64,000 bases of DNA from Apiosordaria backusii (lineage: Eukaryota; Ascomycota; Sordariomycetes; Sordariales; Lasiosphaeriaceae). Positions 59,996 to 64,000 of the stretch are shown here, in pieces. A program made the position numbers and the translations under genes. How positions within the stretch are numbered: position 1 is the stretch's first letter; each line of letters begins with the position of its first letter. The notes beneath the pieces are model-generated. The model made no database searches. It was given only the letters and a program-made list of their open reading frames with translations, and was not told where the DNA came from. The DNA is taken from NCBI GenBank assembly GCA_030549205.1, contig JAUKTV010000004.1, forward strand, positions 1,922,001 through 1,986,000, in the 5' to 3' direction.

Positions 59996-61778
59996 GGCTG
60001 ACCCCTTGCCTCTGCTGCCGCCGCCGCCGGCCTACCCCTATGATCATTATGATCACCCTCATCCTCCCCATCCGTAGCCTCCTCAATCTCAGGAATAAAC
60101 TGCTCAACCCTCTCATCAAACACCACCGCCGGCGCCGGCTGCCCTGCCCTCCCCCCGGCAAACCCATACCCAACCTCTGCCCCATCTCCCAGCTCCAATT
60201 CCCACAACCTCATAAAACAGGTCGTCACCCTCCCATCAGGCGCCGTGTTGAAATGCTGGTATGGATTCCCAGGATCCAACCACGCAGAGCATAAGTAACA
60301 AAAGTGCGTCTGGCATCGATAGCAAATCATGTGATTGCACCCGTGAGTCTTTTGCGCGGGGGCAGCACAGGTAGGGCAGGGAGTGGTGTGCGCCTTCATG
60401 TACTCAATAGAAGCCAGCTCCTCGGCCGTGAGCTCCTCCTTTGCTCTGCGGCAACCGACGAACTCCCCATGCCATGACTGCATACACCTGCTACAGAAGG
60501 CGAAGCTGCAGGTGTCGCAAATCGCTAGCAAATCCTCGGTTTTGTTGTAAGGTTTCGACTTTCCGACCTCACCTTCGGGGGTCTCTTCACTGTCGTCGTC
60601 TTCGGAGGCGGAGCCCTCTTCATCGTCTGAGGCTTCGGGGAGTTCGAGACCGGTAGGTCGTTTGTGCTTTTTTGACCTAGCAGCACCGTTACACCATTGT
60701 CGGGGGCAGTAGATGGTGTTTTTGTCTGACTCGAGTTCGGTTTTGTACTTGAGGGTCACGTAACGGCGGACGGTTTCTTCGTCGATGGGAATCTGAAGTA
60801 GCTCGCTAGGGCTGATGAAGACTTTGGGCTTCTTTCGTTTTCGACCTGAGGGCGATCTCGACTTTTCACGTTCCTTGGCGCAGTTGGGTGCTGGGCACTT
60901 GACTGCGGCGAGATTTCCTTCCTTGATGGCGCTGTTGTAGAAGTCCTGAAGACACTCGACGCAAAAGACATGCCCGCAGTCCATCATCTTGTGACAGAAT
61001 GCACCCTTTTTGGGGTCTAGATATTGAGTTAGCTTTTAATCTGAACAAGGGGTTCATCTGATATCCGGGGTGTAGATCAAAGCGATGGACTACGGAGCCC
61101 TTATAAACGTTATTGAAAGAGAAACGTACCCAGACAAACACCACACTCAAAGGTCTCCTTCTCAAAGGTCGCTCTCCTGGCCTGAATATCATAGTCCAGG
61201 ATAGCAATCTTGTGCCTCGGATCAACTTCCAAGGCACCCCCATCGCCCACCAGTCCAAAGATATCTTCCGCGGCCTGCTGTACGTGATCGATATAGCTGA
61301 AGCCGACCATATCACGCCCGATATCCTCCCATAACCTCGGACCATCATCCTGAAGCCTCTTGATCGTCTCAGCTGGGAGCCATGGTGGGTTGGTGGAAAT
61401 GGCAACTTTGGGCGGCTCTTCCCCTGGATATCGGGGGCCAAAAGAAAGCTCGAGCCGTAGAGATGGGAGATGGGCCAGTTCGTGCGAGTCGACTTGTGGT
61501 TGCTCTTGCTGGTTAGGGTTCTGATGTCCTTGTCCCTGTCTTCCGGTAGCTATGGCGAGGCCGGCTTGGGGGTTGACACCGTTGGCAGCTCGGCCAGCAG
61601 TGGGATCTGGAGGGGGGCCATCGTTGGACGCAGTGGGGAAGTAGACAATGACGGGCTTCGAGGGGGCGACGGGAAGTTCAAGGGCGATGGTGTAAGGGTC
61701 ATCCGGCTTGGGCGTCTGTATCTCTGGAAATATAGCCTCTAATGTCTGGAGTTCGGTATCGCGCTCGGTTTCTGCCAT
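59290..61778 (-). CDS. RWD-RBR E3 ubiquitin ligase (RNF14/Itt1 type) with RGG/Asn-rich tail
   Basis: RING-between-RING ligase that takes ubiquitin onto its own cysteine before transfer. Exons 61778-61130 and 61016-59290, with a 113 bp intron, encode 791 aa. The RWD domain occupies about 1-175 (ERDTELQTLEAIFPEI at the start). RING1 uses C212, C215, C230, H232, C235, C238, C257 and C262, with a basic insertion at about 266-283. The IBR follows, beginning near YCPRQWCNG with an acidic insertion. RING2 is TPCPTCAAPAQKTHGCNHM, with predicted catalytic C443. RWD plus RBR is the RNF14 architecture; yeast Itt1 belongs here and binds translation release factors. The C-terminal 290 residues contain poly-Gln, RGG-type repeats (about 615-690), an Asn run near 711 and an acidic end; I do not know this tail from RNF14 or Itt1. 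Confidence 0.92.
59488..59527. repeat. GTT trinucleotide run (poly-Asn) in the RBR gene
   Basis: Coding repeat giving about eleven asparagines in the C-terminal tail of the ubiquitin ligase; likely length-polymorphic. Confidence 0.85.
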
Positions 61779-62718
61779 GGGTACCTAGCTCGTGCTCTCT
61801 TAGAGGTATTATGCCTTCCGTCTACCCGCCTGTCTTGTCCCCTTGTCCGAGAGTCTATTATTCCCCGTCCTGTTGTGCAACTATCCGGTATGCTAAAAAT
61901 AGGCCCGTGATGATCGCCGTTACTGCCCGTTCTAGTGGTGTGTAGAGTGCTCGTATGCGGTCGTATCGTTTGATGGAAAAGTAGGTCTTTGGATTAGGAA
62001 GTGTCAGAAGAGGGGTTCCGGACAGGCAATTAATCTCGGCGCCCAAAAAAGATGGCTTGGTGTTTGGCAATATTTCGCAAGATAGGACCCGCTTCGTTAT
62101 GTAGATTATTAATGGCTTGAAGTTTGCATACGGTGGACTCAGCACAGGATACAGATAACAGTCCAGTGTTCGAGGATAGGTAAACGACGCATGTTCCAGA
62201 AGGACGGAAGACGGGGACTCGGAGGTTCAGCCGGGAGGCAAAATACGCACGGGTTTTTCTATTGCTCGCTGTTTATTTTTCTGTTAGGTAGTTGGAAGGT
62301 GAAAGATTAACGCGGCAGATGGATGACTCGTTCGGTGACTTGACCGGATGTTGCACAACTGCCAACCCGGCATCCCCAGCGCTGTGGCACGCCGCACCTC
62401 CACCCCGCCTTTTCCCCAAACCCACTGAAGAAGGGGGGACCCTTGCTCAGGCGGGCTGAGCCGATTGGCCAGCCAGCTTGAAACAAACACGCTGACGTTA
62501 CCGTTCGTTGCTTGTTCACGAGCTTCTGGAACTTACACAACATCAACCTTCCACGAGGACTCGGGCATATCCAAACTCCGCGCAGCCTCAGCCGCCGAAG
62601 GATAGCCCCAATTCGACACAGTCTTTAGATAAACCTTAATCCGACGATGCGACAATAGAACACCATTCTCATTTCCTTGCTTCTTCCTCTCTGTCCCCAA
62701 GGGAACCAACCCGTCAAG
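61779..62718. promoter_or_regulatory. Shared divergent promoter region (RBR ligase / CAX4)
   Basis: 940 bp between two start codons facing apart. No clear TATA box or repeated motif is visible. It must contain the promoters and leaders of both genes. Confidence 0.5.
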
Positions 62719-63625
62719 ATGTCCGACAACATCACCCCCCTCGCCTCTCTATCCCTAACCCACGTCTACTATGTTCGTGCTCCCGCCCTCCCCCTATATA
62801 CCTCCCCTATTTACTAACAACCTCTTCGCACATCAGAACCCCAACGACCCCCTCTCCCACCTGTGCGCCTTCCTCGCCCTCGTCCCCCAAGCCCTCTGCG
62901 TAGTCTACGCCACCCTCCTCTGGTCCACCCGCGAAGCCGAAGTCCTCCTCATGTTCCTCGGCCAACTCACCTGCGAGCTCATAAACTTCGTCCTCAAACG
63001 CCTCATCAAAGAAGAGCGACCGAAACATGTCATCATCACCGGTGGAAGAGGCTACGGGATGCCCTCGTCACACGCGCAATTCGCAGTATTCTGGGCGATA
63101 GCCTTGGGGTTATTCTTGATGGTCAGACACAGGCCCCCAAGGTCGCATATCAAAAAGGGACAAATGCAAACGGAAAAGGCTGAGAAAGAAGGGGGTGGTC
63201 AGGAGCCGGCGTTGGTGGACGTGCCGAGACGGTATAAAGAGGGGGGGTTGCAGGCTGTGAATGCGCATTTGGAGGCGTATTCACATACGCCTTGGTCATT
63301 GGCGCAGAGAGGGGTGGTGAGCTTGGCTGCGGGGGTTCTGGCGGTTTTGGTGGCGTGGAGTAGGATTTATCTTGGGTATCATACTCCTAAGCAGGTGCTG
63401 GCTGGGTCAGCGGCGGGAGCTGTGAGCGCGGTGGCGTGGTTTGCGGTTACGTATATGTTGAGGGAGACGGGGTTGTTGGCGTGGGCGCTGGAGTTTCCCG
63501 TTGCGAGGTGGCTCAGGATACGGGACTTGGTGGTGGAGGAGGATTTGTGTCAGGCTGGTTGGGAGAAGTGGGAGGAGCGGAGGACATTGGCTTTGAGTAA
63601 GATTAAGAATAAAAAGACAAATTAG
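62719..63625 (+). CDS. cax4: Dolichyl-diphosphatase (PAP2 family), CAX4/DOLPP1
   Basis: Recycles dolichyl diphosphate on the luminal side of the ER during N-glycosylation. Exons 62719-62772 and 62837-63625, with a 64 bp intron containing an ACTAAC branch site, encode 280 aa (yeast Cax4 is 239). The three PAP2 phosphatase motifs are present: KRLIKEERP (K72, R79, P80), GMPSSHAQF (S95, S96, H97) and SRIYLGYHT (R194, H200). Four to five hydrophobic segments are visible, at about 24-46, 52-71, 99-113, 175-192 and 205-225. A hydrophilic loop of about 55 residues between motifs 2 and 3 (about 115-170) is longer than in yeast and explains the extra length. The donor (gttcgt) is not consensus, but phase and homology support it. 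Confidence 0.93.
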
Positions 63626-64000
63626 AGCGGGGTGGCATAGCTAGAGGTGTGTATTTTTATAAGCGGGTGTATATCAAGGGCTCTGTATCAGATATGGAAA
63701 TTCATACCAAAATTCATACCAACTATTTAGGTAACATGAGTGCAGGACTGATGTCAAGGGATGTAGTCTTATGCGTTGAAGTATGTACATTGAACCTATC
63801 ATATCTACAAGTATGTCCCGAACCCCAGATTATTCCCTCCGTGATAAAGTACAAAGTAAATGAAGCTTTTGGAAGCAACGAAAGTAATCCTTCCCAACAT
63901 CTGTTGTAGATCCCCCGAAATGCTCACCAGTCCACTTTTTAAACCTTACCTATCATACACCCTGCGAATGTTGTTCTCACTCACCCTCGAAACCCACTAC
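63626..64000. other. 3' flank of CAX4 to window end
   Basis: 375 bp with no recognisable gene. A short frame here has no family resemblance. Confidence 0.5.

Noticed and set aside
59452..60294. 280-codon plus-strand frame opposite the RBR ligase gene
   Set aside because: Its long Val, Leu and Cys runs are the antisense reading of poly-Asn and poly-Gln codons; the minus strand has the conserved RING domains.

Overview
The window is nuclear DNA of a filamentous ascomycete, most likely a sordariomycete of the Sordariales. The reasons are short GT-AG introns (about 52-250 bp, many with CTAAC-type branch sites), two Zn2Cys6 regulators, a VIB-1-type NDT80 factor next to a HAM-2 (STRIP) gene, WSC-domain extracellular proteins and a dispersed 5S rRNA gene. 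I see no bacterial-style operon, CRISPR array, intact transposon or virus. The species cannot be named from the sequence.

Layout, left to right. A 5S rRNA gene on the minus strand runs off the left edge (1-51). Then come: a Zn2Cys6 regulator (830-3163, -); the tRNA 2'-O-ribosyl phosphate transferase RIT1 (7002-8578, +), convergent with a HAD-family phosphatase (8689-9516, -); a Sis1-type DnaJ chaperone (11235-12643, -); a KAR9/GAS2 microtubule protein (14558-17650, -); a CTF1/Far-type regulator of fatty-acid use (19370-22281, -); a secreted heme peroxidase with four WSC domains (28241-31656, -); a Pol III-like, tRNA-related element (about 33725-33880); the STRIPAK scaffold HAM-2 (34125-37914, -); an NTF2-like, probably Mtr2-type, mRNA-export protein (38769-39384, -); mitochondrial ribosomal protein bL34m (40226-40704, +); VIB-1 (43961-46145, -); an RWD-RBR ubiquitin ligase of the RNF14/Itt1 type (59290-61778, -); and dolichyl-diphosphatase CAX4 (62719-63625, +). 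I placed exon boundaries by hand; in every gene the reading phase closes across all introns.

The genes do not form one pathway. Two themes stand out. HAM-2 (hyphal fusion) and VIB-1 (heterokaryon incompatibility and nutrient response) lie about 6 kb apart with only two housekeeping genes between them, a linkage I recall from Neurospora. RIT1, DnaJ/Sis1, bL34m, the Mtr2-like protein and the RNF14-like ligase are all RNA or translation functions, but they look scattered rather than clustered.

Gene spacing is very uneven. Housekeeping genes are separated by 0.1-2 kb. The three transcription-factor genes each have very long upstream regions without recognisable genes: 3.8 kb, 6.0 kb and 13.1 kb. 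The 13.1 kb stretch upstream of vib-1 is the largest unexplained part of the window.
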